Part shown: positions 37,586 through 49,113 of the stretch, piece after piece | Position numbering within the stretch: position 1 is the stretch's first letter | Layout of the letters: each line of letters opens with the position of its first letter | NCBI RefSeq assembly: GCF_032854445.1 | Contig: NW_027017992.1 | Coordinates: forward strand, 1-64,000 | Source of the DNA: Liolophura sinensis | Taxonomy: Eukaryota > Mollusca > Polyplacophora > Chitonida > Chitonidae | Reading direction: 5' to 3' | Length of the DNA: 64,000 nt | Program-made: the position numbers and the translations under genes | Notes under the pieces: model-generated | What the model was told of the DNA's origin: nothing | The model's database searches: none | What the model saw: the letters and a program-made list of their open reading frames with translations, nothing else

Positions 37586-40500
37586 CTAATCCGACGTAAT
37601 TTGTGACGAGAAATCGAATGGTGCAATCCGCGTTGCTCTCCGACCAATACTTTTGGCTGTAGCGACAATTGAATTATCATTGATGTCATAATCATGTGCG
37701 TAGCAACGACTCTTACTCCATGGAAACCAGGAAAATTTGCAATTTTTTAACAACTGCCGATGCCTGGCCCAATTCCGCATCTTTTGGCACCTTATAAATG
37801 TGGGTCAGTGTTTAGTTGTACTTTTTACAGCAGACTGTATCAAGTACCTTGTGTTTTTCATGTACAAATGGTGTGGTTTTTCTACACGTAGATAAAGACA
37901 TTGAGATTGTCTTGGACTTAGAAATAAGACAATTGCTGGGTGAGTTAAATGGGCTTGGCCCAAAGATTTCAGGTCTTCTGGGCTACCGAAGGGCACATAA
38001 CTTATAGTCAAAAGTTGAATATAGTAATGACCAGTCGCGATTGTACAGAGTACAGTGTAGCCGATTTCAATTAACAAAAAGACCAGGTAAAAATGCAAAA
38101 GTGGAAAAACTGTTCCAGTGCTACTAGTAAGAGGCTAATCCGACGTAATTTGTGACGAGAAATCGAATGGTGCAATCCGCGTTGCTCTCCGACCAATACT
38201 TTTGGCTGTAGCGACAATTGAATGATCACTGATGTCATAATCACGTGCCCAGCAACGGCTCTTACTCCATGGAAACAAGGAAAATTTGCAATTTTTTAAC
38301 AACTGCCGATGCCTGGCCCAATTCCGCATCTTTTGGCACCTTATAAATGTGGGTCAGTGTTAAGTTGTACTTTTTACAGCAGACTGTATCAAGTACCTTG
38401 TGTTTTTCATGTACAAATGGTGTGGTTTTTCTACACGTAAATAAAGACATTGAGATTGTCTTGCACTTAGAAGTAAGGCAATTGCTGGGTGAGTTAAATG
38501 GGCTTGGCCCAAAGATTTGTCGTCTTCTGGCCTACCGAAGGGCACATAACTTATAGTCAAAAGTTGAATATAGTAATAACCAGTCGCGATTGTACAGAGT
38601 ACAGTGTAGCCGATTTCAATTAACAAAAAGACCAGGTAAAAATGCAAAAGTGGAAAAACTGTTCCAGTGCTACTAGTAAGAGGCTAATCCGACGTATTTT
38701 GTGGCGAGAAATCGAATGGTGCAAACCGCGTTGCTCTCTGACCAATACTTTTGGCTGTAGAGACAATTCAATGATCATTTATGTCATAATCACGTGCGTA
38801 GCAACGGCTCTTACTCCATGGAAACCAGGAAAATTTGCAATTTTTTAACAACTGCCGATGCCTGGCCCAATTCCGCATCTTTTGGCACCTTATAAATGTG
38901 GGTCAGTGTTTAGTTGTACTTTTTACAGCAGACTGTATCAAGTACCTTGTGTTTTTCATGTACAAATGGTGTGGTTTTTCTACACGTAGATAAAGACATT
39001 GAGATTGTCTTGGACTTAGAAATAAGACAATTGCTGGGTGAGTTAAATGGGCTTGGCCCAAAGATTTCAGGTCTTCTGGGCTACCGACGGGCACATAACT
39101 TATAGTCAAAAGTTGAATATAGTAATGACCAGTCGCGATTGTACAGAGTACAGTGTAGCCGATTTCAATTAACAAAACACCCAGGCAAAAATGCAAAAGT
39201 GGAAAAACTGTTCCAGTGCTTCTGATAAGAGGCTAATCCGACGTATTTTGTGACGAGAAATCGAATGGTGCAAACCGCGTTGCTCTCCGACCAATACTTT
39301 TGGCTGTAGCGACAATTGAATGATCATTGATGTCATAATCACGTGCCCAGCAACGGCTCTTACTCCATGGAAACCAGGGATATTTGCAATTTTTTAACAG
39401 CTGCCGATGCCTGGCCCAATTCCGCATCTTTAGGCACCTTATTCATGTGGGTCTGTTTTCAGTTGAACTTTTTACAGCAGACTGTATCAAGTACCTTGTT
39501 TTTTTTATGTACAAATGGTCTGGTTTTTCTACACGTAGATAAAGACATTGAGATTGCCTTGGACTTAGAAGTAAGACAATTGCTGGGTGAGTTAAATGGG
39601 CTTAGCCCAAAGATTTGACGTCTTCTGGGCTACCGAAGGGCACATAACTTATAGTCAAAAGTTGAATATAGTAATGACCAGTCGCGATTGTACAGAGTAC
39701 AGTGTAGCCGATTTCAATTAACAAAAAGACCAGGTAAAAATGCAAAAGTGGAAAAACTGTTCCAGTGCTACTAGTAAGAGGCTAATCCGACGTAATTTGT
39801 GACGAGAAATCGAATGGTGCAATCCGCGTTGCTCTCCGACCAATACTTTTGGCTGTAGCGACAATTGAATGATCATTTATGTCATAATCACGTGCGTAGC
39901 AACGGCTCTTACTCCATGGAAACCAGGAAAATTTGCAATTTTTTAACAACTGCCGATGCCTGGCCCAATTCCGCATCTTTTGCCACCTTATAAATGTGGG
40001 TCAGTGTTAAGTTGTACTTTTTACAGCAGACTGTATCAAGTACCTTGTGTTTTTCATGTACAAATGGTGTGGTTTTTCTACACGTAAATAAAGACATTGA
40101 GATTGTCTTGCACTTAGAAGTAAGGCAATTGCTGGGTGAGTTAAATGGGCTTGGCCCAAAGATTTGTCGTCTTCTGGCCTACCGAAGGGCACATAACTTA
40201 TAGTCAAAAGTTGAATATAGTAATAACCAGTCGCGATTGTACAGAGTACAGTGTAGCCGATTTCAATAAACAAAAAGACCAGGTAAAAATGCAAAAGTGG
40301 AAAAACTGTTCCAGTGCTACTAGTAAGAGGCTAATCCGACGTATTTTGTGACGAGAAATCGAATGGTGCAAACCGCGTTGCTCTCCGACCAATACTTTTG
40401 GCTGTAGCGACAATTGAATGATCATTGATGTCATAATCACGTGCCCAGCAACGGCTCTTACTCCATGGAAACCAGGGATATTTGCAATTTTTTAACAGCT

Positions 40501-43075
40501 GCCGATGCCTGGCCCAATTCCGCATCTTTTGGCACCTTATAAATGTGGGTCAGTGTTTAGTTGTACTTTTTACAGCAGACTGTATCAAGTACCTTGTGTT
40601 TTTTATGTACAATTTGTCTGGTTTTTCTACACGTAAATAAAGACATTGAGATTGTCTTGCACTTAGAAGTAAGGCAATTGCTGGGTGAGTTAAATGGGCT
40701 TGGCCCAAAGATTTGTCGTCTTCTGGCCTACCGAAGGGCACAAAACTTATAGTCAAAAGTTGAATATAGTAATAACCAGTCGCGATTGTACAGAGTACAG
40801 TGTAGCCGATTTCAATTAACAAAAAGACCAGGTAAAAATGCAAAAGTGGAAAAACTGTTCCAGTGCTACTAGTAAGAGGCTAATCCGACGTATTTTGTGG
40901 CGAGAAATCGAATGGTGCAAACCGCGTTGCTCTCTGACCAATACTTTTGGCTGTAGAAACAATTCAATGATCATTTATGTCATAATCACGTGCCCAGTAA
41001 CGGCTCTTACTCCATGGAAACCAGGGAAATTTGCAATTTTTTAACAGTTGCCGATGCCTGGCCCAATTCCGCATCTTTTGGCACCTTATAAATGTGGGTC
41101 AGTGTTCAGTTGTACTTTTTACAGCAGACTGTATCAAGTACCTTGTGTTTTTTACGTACAAATGGTGTGGTTTTTCTACACGTAGATAAAGACATTGAGA
41201 TTGTCTTGCACTTAGAAGTAAGACAATTGCTGGGTGAGTTAAATTGGCTTAGCCCAAAGATTTGACGTCTTCTGGGCTACCGAAGGGCACATAACTTATA
41301 GTCAAAAGTTGAATATAGTAATGACCAGTCGCGATTGTACAGAGTACAGTGTAGCCGATTTCAATTAACAAAAAGACCAGGTAAAAATGCAAAAGTGGAA
41401 AAACTGTTCCAGTACTCCTGGTAAGAGGCTAATCCGACGTATTTTGTGACGAGAAATCGAATGGTGCAAACCGCGTTGCTCTCCGACCAATACTTTTGGC
41501 TGTAGTGACAATTGAATGATCATTGATGTCATAATCACGTGCCCAGCAACGTCTCTTACTCCATGGAAACCAGGGAAATTTGCAATTTTTCAACAGCTGC
41601 CGATGCCTGGCTCAATTCCGCATCTTTTTGCACCTTACTGAAGTGGGTCAGTGTTCAGTTGTACTTTTTACAGCAGACTGTATCAAGTACCTTGTGTTTT
41701 TCACGTACAAATGGTGTGGTTTTTCTACACGTAGATAAAGACATTGAGATTGTCTTAGACTTAGAAGTAAGGCAATTGCTGGGTGAGTTAAATGGGCTTG
41801 GCCCAAAGATTTGTCGTCTTCTGGGCTACCGAAGGGCACATAACTTATAGTCAAAAGTTGAATATAGTAATGACCAGTCGCGATTGTACAGAGTACAGTG
41901 TAGCCGATTTCAATTAACAAAAAGACCAGGTAAAAATGCAAAAGTGGAAAAACTGTTCCAGTGCTACTAGTAAGAGGCTAATCCGACGTAATTTGTGACG
42001 AGAAATCGAATGGTGCAATCCGCGTTGCTCTCCGACCAAGACTTTTGGCTGTAGTGACAATTGAATGATCATTTATGTCATAATCACGTGCGTAGCAACG
42101 GCTCTTACTCCATGGAAACCAGGAAAATTTGCAATTTTTTAACAACTGCCGATGCCTGGCCCAATTCCGCATCTTTTGGCACCTTATAAATGTGGGTCAG
42201 TGTTTAGTTGTACTTTTTACAGCAGACTGTATCAAGTACCTTGTGTTTTTCATGTACAAATGGTGTGGTTTTTCTACACGTAGATAAAGACATTGAGATT
42301 GTCTTGGACTTAGAAATAAGACAATTGCTGGGTGAGTTAAATGGGCTTGGCCCAAAGATTTCAGGTCTTCTGGGCTACCGAAGGGCACATAACTTATAGT
42401 CAAAAGTTGAATATAGTAATGACCAGTCGCGATTGTACAGAGTACAGTGTAGCCGATTTCAATTAACAAAAAGACCAGGTAAAAATGCAAAAGTGGAAAA
42501 ACTGTTCCAGTGCTACTAGTAAGAGGCTAATCCGACGTATTTTGTGGCGAGAAATCGAATGGTGCAAACCGCGTTGCTCTCTGACCAATACTTTTGGCTG
42601 TAGAGACAATTGAATGATCATTTATGTCATAATCACGTGCCCAGTAACGGCTCTTACTCCATGGAAACCAGGGATATTTGCAATTTTTTCACAGCTGCCG
42701 ATGCCTGGCCCAATTCCGCATCTTTTGGCACCTTATAAATGTGGGTCAGTGTTCAGTTGTACTTTATACAGCAGACTGTATCAAGTACCTTGTGTTTTTT
42801 ATGTACAAATGGTCTGGTTTTTCTACACGTAGATAAAGACATTGAGATTGTCTTAGACTTAGAAGTAAGACAATTGCTGGGTGAGTTAAATTGGCTTAGC
42901 CCAAAGATTTGACGTCTTCTGGGCTACCGAAGGGCACATAACTTATAGTCAAAAGTTGAATATAGTAATGACCAGTCGCGATTGTACAGAGTACAGTGTA
43001 GCCGATTTCAATTAACAAAAAGACCAGGTAAAACTGCAAAAGTGGAAAAACTGTTCCAGTGCTACTGGTAAGAGG
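37586..43075. repeat. Mixed monomers without a clean higher-order period
   Basis: Ten monomers start at 37586, 38135, 38684, 39233, 39782, 40331, 40880, 41429, 41978 and 42527. G monomers occur at 38135 and 39782, a C-like monomer at 39233 and F-like at 41429. The unit at 40331 is chimeric: its front has gtacaatttgtctgg as in the 28254 type, and its back has cgtaaataaag and cttgcac as in G, with the switch near 40,620-40,635. Private changes include gaattatcat at 37671 and gatcactgatg at 38224. Confidence 0.9.
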
Positions 43076-45272
43076 CTAATCCGGCGTATATTTTGTGACG
43101 AGAAATCGAATGGTGCAAACCGCGTTGCTCTCCAACCAATACTTTTGGCTGTAGCGACAATTGAATGATCATTTATGTCATAATCACGTGCGTAGCAACG
43201 TCTCTTACTGCATGGAAACCAGGGAAATTTGCAATTTTTTAACAGCTGCCGATGCCTGGCTCAATTCCGCATTTTTTTGGCACCTTACTGAAGTGGGTCA
43301 GTGTTCAGTTGTACTTTTTACAGCAGACTGTATCAAGTACCTTGTGTTTTTCACGTACAAATGGTGTGGTTTTTCTACACGTAGACAAAGACATTGAGAT
43401 TGTCTTGCACTTAGAAGTAAGACAATTGCTGGGTGAGTTAAATAGGCTTGGCCCAAAGATTTGTCGTCTTCTGGGCTACCGAAGGGCACATAACTTATAG
43501 TCAAAAGTTGAATATAGTAATGACCAGTCGCGATTGTACAGAGTACAGTGTAGCCGATTTCAATTAACAAAACACCCAGGCAAAAATGCAAAAGTGGAAA
43601 AAACTGTTCCAGTGCTGCTGGTAAGAGGCTAATCCGACGTATTTTGTGACGAGAAATCGAAAGGTGCAATCCGCGTTGCTCTCCGACCAATACTTTTGGC
43701 TGTAGCGACAATTGAATGATCATTGATGTCATAATCACGTGCCCAGCAACGGCTCTTACTCCATGGAAACCAGGGATATTTGCAATTTTTTTAACAGCTG
43801 CCGATGCCTGGCCCAATTCCGCATCTTTAGGCACCTTATTCATGTGGGTCTGTGTTCAGTTGAACTTTTTACAGCAGACTGTATCAAGTACCTTGTTTTT
43901 TTTTATGTACAAATGGTCTGGTTTTTCTACACGTAGATAAAGACATTGAGATTGTCTTGGACTTAGAAGTAAGACAATTGCTGGGTGAGTTAAATGGGCT
44001 TAGCCCAAAGATTTCAGGTCTTCTGGGCTACCGAAGGGCACATAACTTATAGTCAAAAGTTGAATATAGTAATGACCAGTCGCGATTGTACAGAGTACAG
44101 TGTAGCCGATTTCAATTAACAAAACACCAGGCAAAAATGCAAAAGTGGAAAAACTGTTCCAGTGCAACTAGTAAGAGGCTAATCCGACGTATTTTGTGAC
44201 GAGAAATCGAATGGTGCAATCCGCGTTGCTCTCCGACCAATACTTTTGGCTGTAGCGACAATTGAATGATCATTGATGTCATAATCACGTGCGTAGCAGC
44301 GACTCTTACTCCATGGAAACCAGGAAAATTTGCAATTTTTTAACAACTGCCGATGCCTGGCCCAATTCCGCATCTTTTGGCACCTTATAAATGTGGGTCA
44401 GTGTTTAGTTGTACTTTTTACAGCAGACTGTATCAAGTACCTTGTGTTTTTCATGTACAAATGGTGTGGTTTTTCTACACGTAGATAAAGACATTGAGAT
44501 TGTCTTAGACTTAGAAATAAGACAATTGCTGGGTGAGTTAAATGGGCTTGGCCCAAAGATTCAGGTCTTCTGGGCTACCGAAGGGCACATAACTTATAGT
44601 CAAAAGTTGAATATAGTAATGACCAGTCGCGATTGTACAGAGTACAGTGTAGCCGATTTCAATTAACAAAACACCAGGCAAAAATGCAAAAGTGGAAAAA
44701 CTGTTCCAGTGCTGCTGGTAAGAGGCTAATCCGACGTATTTTGTGACGAGAAATTGAATGGTGCAAACCGCGTTGCTCTCCGACCTGTATTTTTGGCTGT
44801 AGCGACAATTGAATGATCATTGATGTCATAATCACGTGCCCAGCAACGGCTTTTACTCCATGGAAACCAGGGATATTTGCAATTTTTTAACAGCTGCCGC
44901 TGCCTGGCCCAATTCCGCATCTTTTGGTACCTTACTGAAGTGGGTCAGTGTTCAGTTGTACTTTTTACAGCAGACTGTATCAAGTACCTTGTGTTTTTCA
45001 CGTACAAATGGTCTGGTTTTTCTACACGTAGATAAAGACATTGAGATTGTCTTGCACTTAGAAGTAAGGCAATTGCTGGGTGAGTTAAATGGCTTAGCCC
45101 AAAGATTTGACGTCTTCTGGGCTACCGAAGGGCACATAACTTATAGTCAAAAGTTGAATATAGTAATGACCAGTCGCGATTGTACAGAGTACAGTGTAGC
45201 CGATTTCAATTAACAAAAAGACCAGCAAAAATGCAAAAGTGGAAAAACTGTTCCAGTGCTACTAGTAAGAGG
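43076..45272. repeat. T-P-Q-S 4-mer, copy 1 (indel-rich)
   Basis: Monomers start at 43076 (T: actgcatgg, ctcaattccg, gacaaagac, aataggcttgg), 43629 (P: gaaaggtgcaatcc, ctgtgttcagttgaac, nine-t run), 44179 (Q: gcagcgactc, gtgtttag) and 44726 (S: gcttttactcc, ccgctgcc, ttggtacc). One-base indels and small errors (ccggcgtatatttt, gattcagg) are frequent. Confidence 0.88.
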
Positions 45273-47467
45273 CTAATCCGACGTATTTTGTGACGAGAAA
45301 TCGAAAGGTGCAATCCCGCGTTGCTCTCCGACAATACTTTTGGCTGTAGCGACAATTGAATGATCATTGATGTCATAATCACGTGCCCAGCAACGGCTCT
45401 TACTCCATGGAAACCAGGGATATTTGCAATTTTTTAACAGCTGCCGATGCTGGCTCAATTCCGCATTTTTTGGCACCTTACTGAAGTGGGTCAGTGTTCA
45501 GTTGTACTTTTTACAGCAGACTGTATCAAGTACCTTGTGTTTTTCACGTACAAATGGTGTGGTTTTTCTACACGTAGACAAAGACATTGAGATTGTCTTG
45601 CACTTAGAAGTAAGACAATTGCTGGGTGAGTTAAATAGGCTTGGCCCAAAGATTTGTCGTCTTCTGGGCTACCGAAGGGCACATAACTTATAGTCAAAAG
45701 TTGAATATAGTAATGACCAGTCGCGATTGTACAGAGTACAGTGTAGCCGATTTCAATTAACAAAACACCCAGGCAAAAATGCAAAAGTGGAAAAACTGTT
45801 CCAGTGCTGCTGGTAAGAGGCTAATCCGACGTATTTTGTGACGAGAAATCGAAAGGTGCAATCCGCGTTGCTCTCCGACCAATACTTTTGGCTGTAGCGA
45901 CAATTGAATGATCATTGATGTCATAATCACGTGCCCAGCAACGGCTCTTACTCCATGGAAACCAGGGATATTTGCAATTTTTTAACAGCTGCCGATGCCT
46001 GGCCCAATTCCGCATCTTTAGGCACCTTATTCATGTGGGTCTGTGTTCAGTTGAACTTTTTACAGCAGACTGTATCAAGTACCTTGTTTTTTTTTATGTA
46101 CAAATGGTCTGGTTTTTCTACACGTAGATAAAGACATTGAGATTACTTAGAAGTAAGACAATTGCTGGGTGAGTTAAATGGGCTTAGCCCAAAGATTTCA
46201 GGTCTTCTGGGCTTACCGAAGGGCACATAACTTATAGTCAAAAGTTGAATATAGTAATGACACAGTCGCGATTGTACAGAGTACAGTGTAGCCGATTTCA
46301 ATTAACAAAACACCAGGCAAAAATGCAAAAGTGGAAAAACTGTTCCAGTGCAACTAGTAAGAGGCTAATCCGACGTATTTTGTGACGAGAAATCGAATGG
46401 TGCAATCCGCGTTGCTCTCCGACCAATACTTTTTGGCTGTAGCGACAATTGAATGATCATTGATGTCATAATCACGTGCGTAGCAGCGACTCTTACTCCA
46501 TGGAAACCAGGAAAATTTGCAATTTTTTAACAACTGCCGATGCCTGGCCCAATTCCGCATCTTTTGGCACCTTATAAATGTGGGTCAGTGTTTAGTTGTA
46601 CTTTTTTACAGCAGACTGTATCAAGTACCTTGTGTTTTTCATGTACAAATGGTGTGGTTTTTCTACACGTAGATAAAGACATTGGAGATTGTCTTAGACT
46701 TAGAAATAAGACAATTGCTGGGTGAGTTAAATGGGCTTGGCCCAAAGATTTCAGGTCTTCTGGGCTACCGAAGGGCAACATAACTTATAGTCAAAAGTTG
46801 AATATAGTAATGACCAGTCGCGATTGTACAGAGTACAGTGTAGCCGATTTCAATTAACAAAACACCAGGCAAAAATGCAAAAGTGGAAAAACTGTTCCAG
46901 TGCTGCTGGTAAGAGGCTAATCCGACGTATTTTGTGACGAGAAAATTGAATGGTGCAAACCGCGTTGCTCTCCGACCTGTATTTTTTGGCTGTAGCGACA
47001 ATTGAATGATCATTGATGTCATAATCACGTGCCCAGCAACGGCTTTTACTCCATGGAAACCAGGGATATTTGCAATTTTTTAACAGCTGCCGCTGCCTGG
47101 CCCAATTCCGCATCTTTTGGTACCTTACTGAAGTGGGTCAGTGTTCAGTTGTACTTTTTACAGCAGACTGTATCAAGTACCTTGTGTTTTTCACGTACAA
47201 ATGGTCTGGTTTTTCTACACGTAGATAAAGACATTGAGATTGTCTTGCACTTAGAAGTAAGGCAATTGCTGGGTGAGTTAAATGGGCTTAGCCCAAAGAT
47301 TTGACGTCTTCTGGGCTACCGAAGGGCACATAACTTATAGTCAAAAGTTGAATATAGTAATGACCAGTCGCGATTGTACAGAGTACAGTGTAGCCGATTT
47401 CAATTAACAAAAAGACCAGGCAAAAATGCAAAAGTGGAAAAACTGTTCCAGTGCTACTAGTAAGAGG
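45273..47467. repeat. T-P-Q-S 4-mer, copy 2 (indel-rich, begins with chimeric monomer)
   Basis: Monomers start at 45273, 45821 (P), 46365 (Q) and 46917 (S). The first has a P-type front (gaaaggtgcaatc, cagcaacggc, gggatatttgc) and a T-type back (ctcaattccg, ctgaagtggg, gacaaagac), with the switch between about 45,415 and 45,450. The P unit lost 7 bp at about 46145 (gagattacttag). Several one-base insertions lie between 46213 and 46990, after which the sequence becomes clean. Confidence 0.88.
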
Positions 47468-49113
47468 CTAATCCGACGTATTTTGTGACGAGAAATCGAA
47501 AGGTGCAATCCGCGTTGCTCTCCGACCAATACTTTTGGCTGTAGCGACAATTGAATGATCATTGATGTCATAATCACGTGCCCAGCAACGGCTCTTACTC
47601 CATGGAAACCAGGGATATTTGCAATTTTTTAACAGCTGCCGATGCCTGGCCCAATTCCGCATCTTTAGGCACCTTATTCATGTGGGTCTGTGTTCAGTTG
47701 AACTTTTTACAGCAGACTGTATCAAGTACCTTGTTTTTTTTTATGTACAAATGGTCTGGTTTTTCTACACGTAGATAAAGACATTGAGATTGTCTTGGAC
47801 TTAGAAGTAAGACAATTGCTGGGTGAGTTAAATGGGCTTAGCCCAAAGATTTCAGGTCTTCTGGGCTACCGAAGGGCACATAACTTATAGTCAAAAGTTG
47901 AATATAGTAATGACCAGTCGCGATTGTACAGAGTACAGTGTAGCCGATTTCAATTAACAAAACACCAGGCAAAAATGCAAAAGTGGAAAAACTGTTCCAG
48001 TGCAACTAGTAAGAGGCTAATCCGACGTATTTTGTGACGAGAAATCGAATGGTGCAATCCGCGTTGCTCTCCGACCAATACTTTTGGCTGTAGCGACAAT
48101 TGAATGATCATTGATGTCATAATCACGTGCGTAGCAGCGACTCTTACTCCATGGAAACCACGAAAATTTGCAATTTTTTAACAACTGCCGATGCCTGGCC
48201 CAATTCCGCATCTTTTGGCACCTTATAAATGTGGGTCAGTGTTTAGTTGTACTTTTTACAGCAGACTGTATCAAGTACCTTGTGTTTTTCATGTACAAAT
48301 TGTGTGGTTTTTCTACACGTAGATAAAGACATTGAGATTGTCTTAGACTTAGAAATAAGACAATTGCTGGGTGAGTTAAATGGGCTTGGCCCAAAGATTT
48401 CAGGTCTTCTGGGCTACCGAAGGGCACATAACTTATAGTCAAAAGTTGAATATAGTAATGACCAGTCGCGATTGTACAGAGTACAGTGTAGTCGATTTCA
48501 ATTAACAAAACACCAGGCAAAAATGCAAAAGTGGAAAAACTGTTCCAGTGCTGCTGGTAAGAGGCTAATCCGACGTATTTTGTGACGAGAAATCGAATGG
48601 TGCAAACCGCGTTGCTCTCCGACCAATATTTTTGGCTGTAGCGACAATTGAATGATCATTGATGTCATAATCACGTGCCCAGCAACGGCTTTTACTCCAT
48701 GGAAACCAGGGATATTTGCAATTTTTTAACAGCTGCCGCTGCCTGGCCCAATTCCGCATCTTTTGGTACCTTACTGAAGTGGGTCAGTGTTCAGTTGTAC
48801 TTTTTACAGCAGACTGTATCAAGTACCTTGTGTTTTTCACGTACAAATGGTCTGGTTTTTCTACACGTAGATAAAGACATTGAGATTGTCTTGCACTTAG
48901 AAGTAAGGCAATTGCTGGGTGAGTTAAATGGGCTTAGCCCAAAGATTTGACGTCTTCTGGGCTACCGAAGGGCACATAACTTATAGTCAAAAGTTGAATA
49001 TAGTAATGACCAGTCGCGATTGTACAGAGTACAGTGTAGCCGATTTCAATTAACAAAAAGACCAGGCAAAAATGCAAAAGTGGAAAAACTGTTCCAGTGC
49101 TACTAGTAAGAGG
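47468..49113. repeat. P-Q-S monomers, third partial copy
   Basis: Monomers start at 47468 (P), 48017 (Q) and 48565 (S). This is clean sequence matching the P-Q-S parts of the two preceding copies, with private changes such as accacgaaaa (48169) and gtagtcgattt (48490). It ends where the next monomer at 49114 keeps the gaaaggtgcaatcc front but changes subtype. Confidence 0.92.

Noticed and set aside
43298-43843. Longest open frame, 181 codons, minus strand
   Set aside because: It arises from one-base insertions in the error-prone 43-47 kb island that fuse shorter frames. The clean copies lack it.
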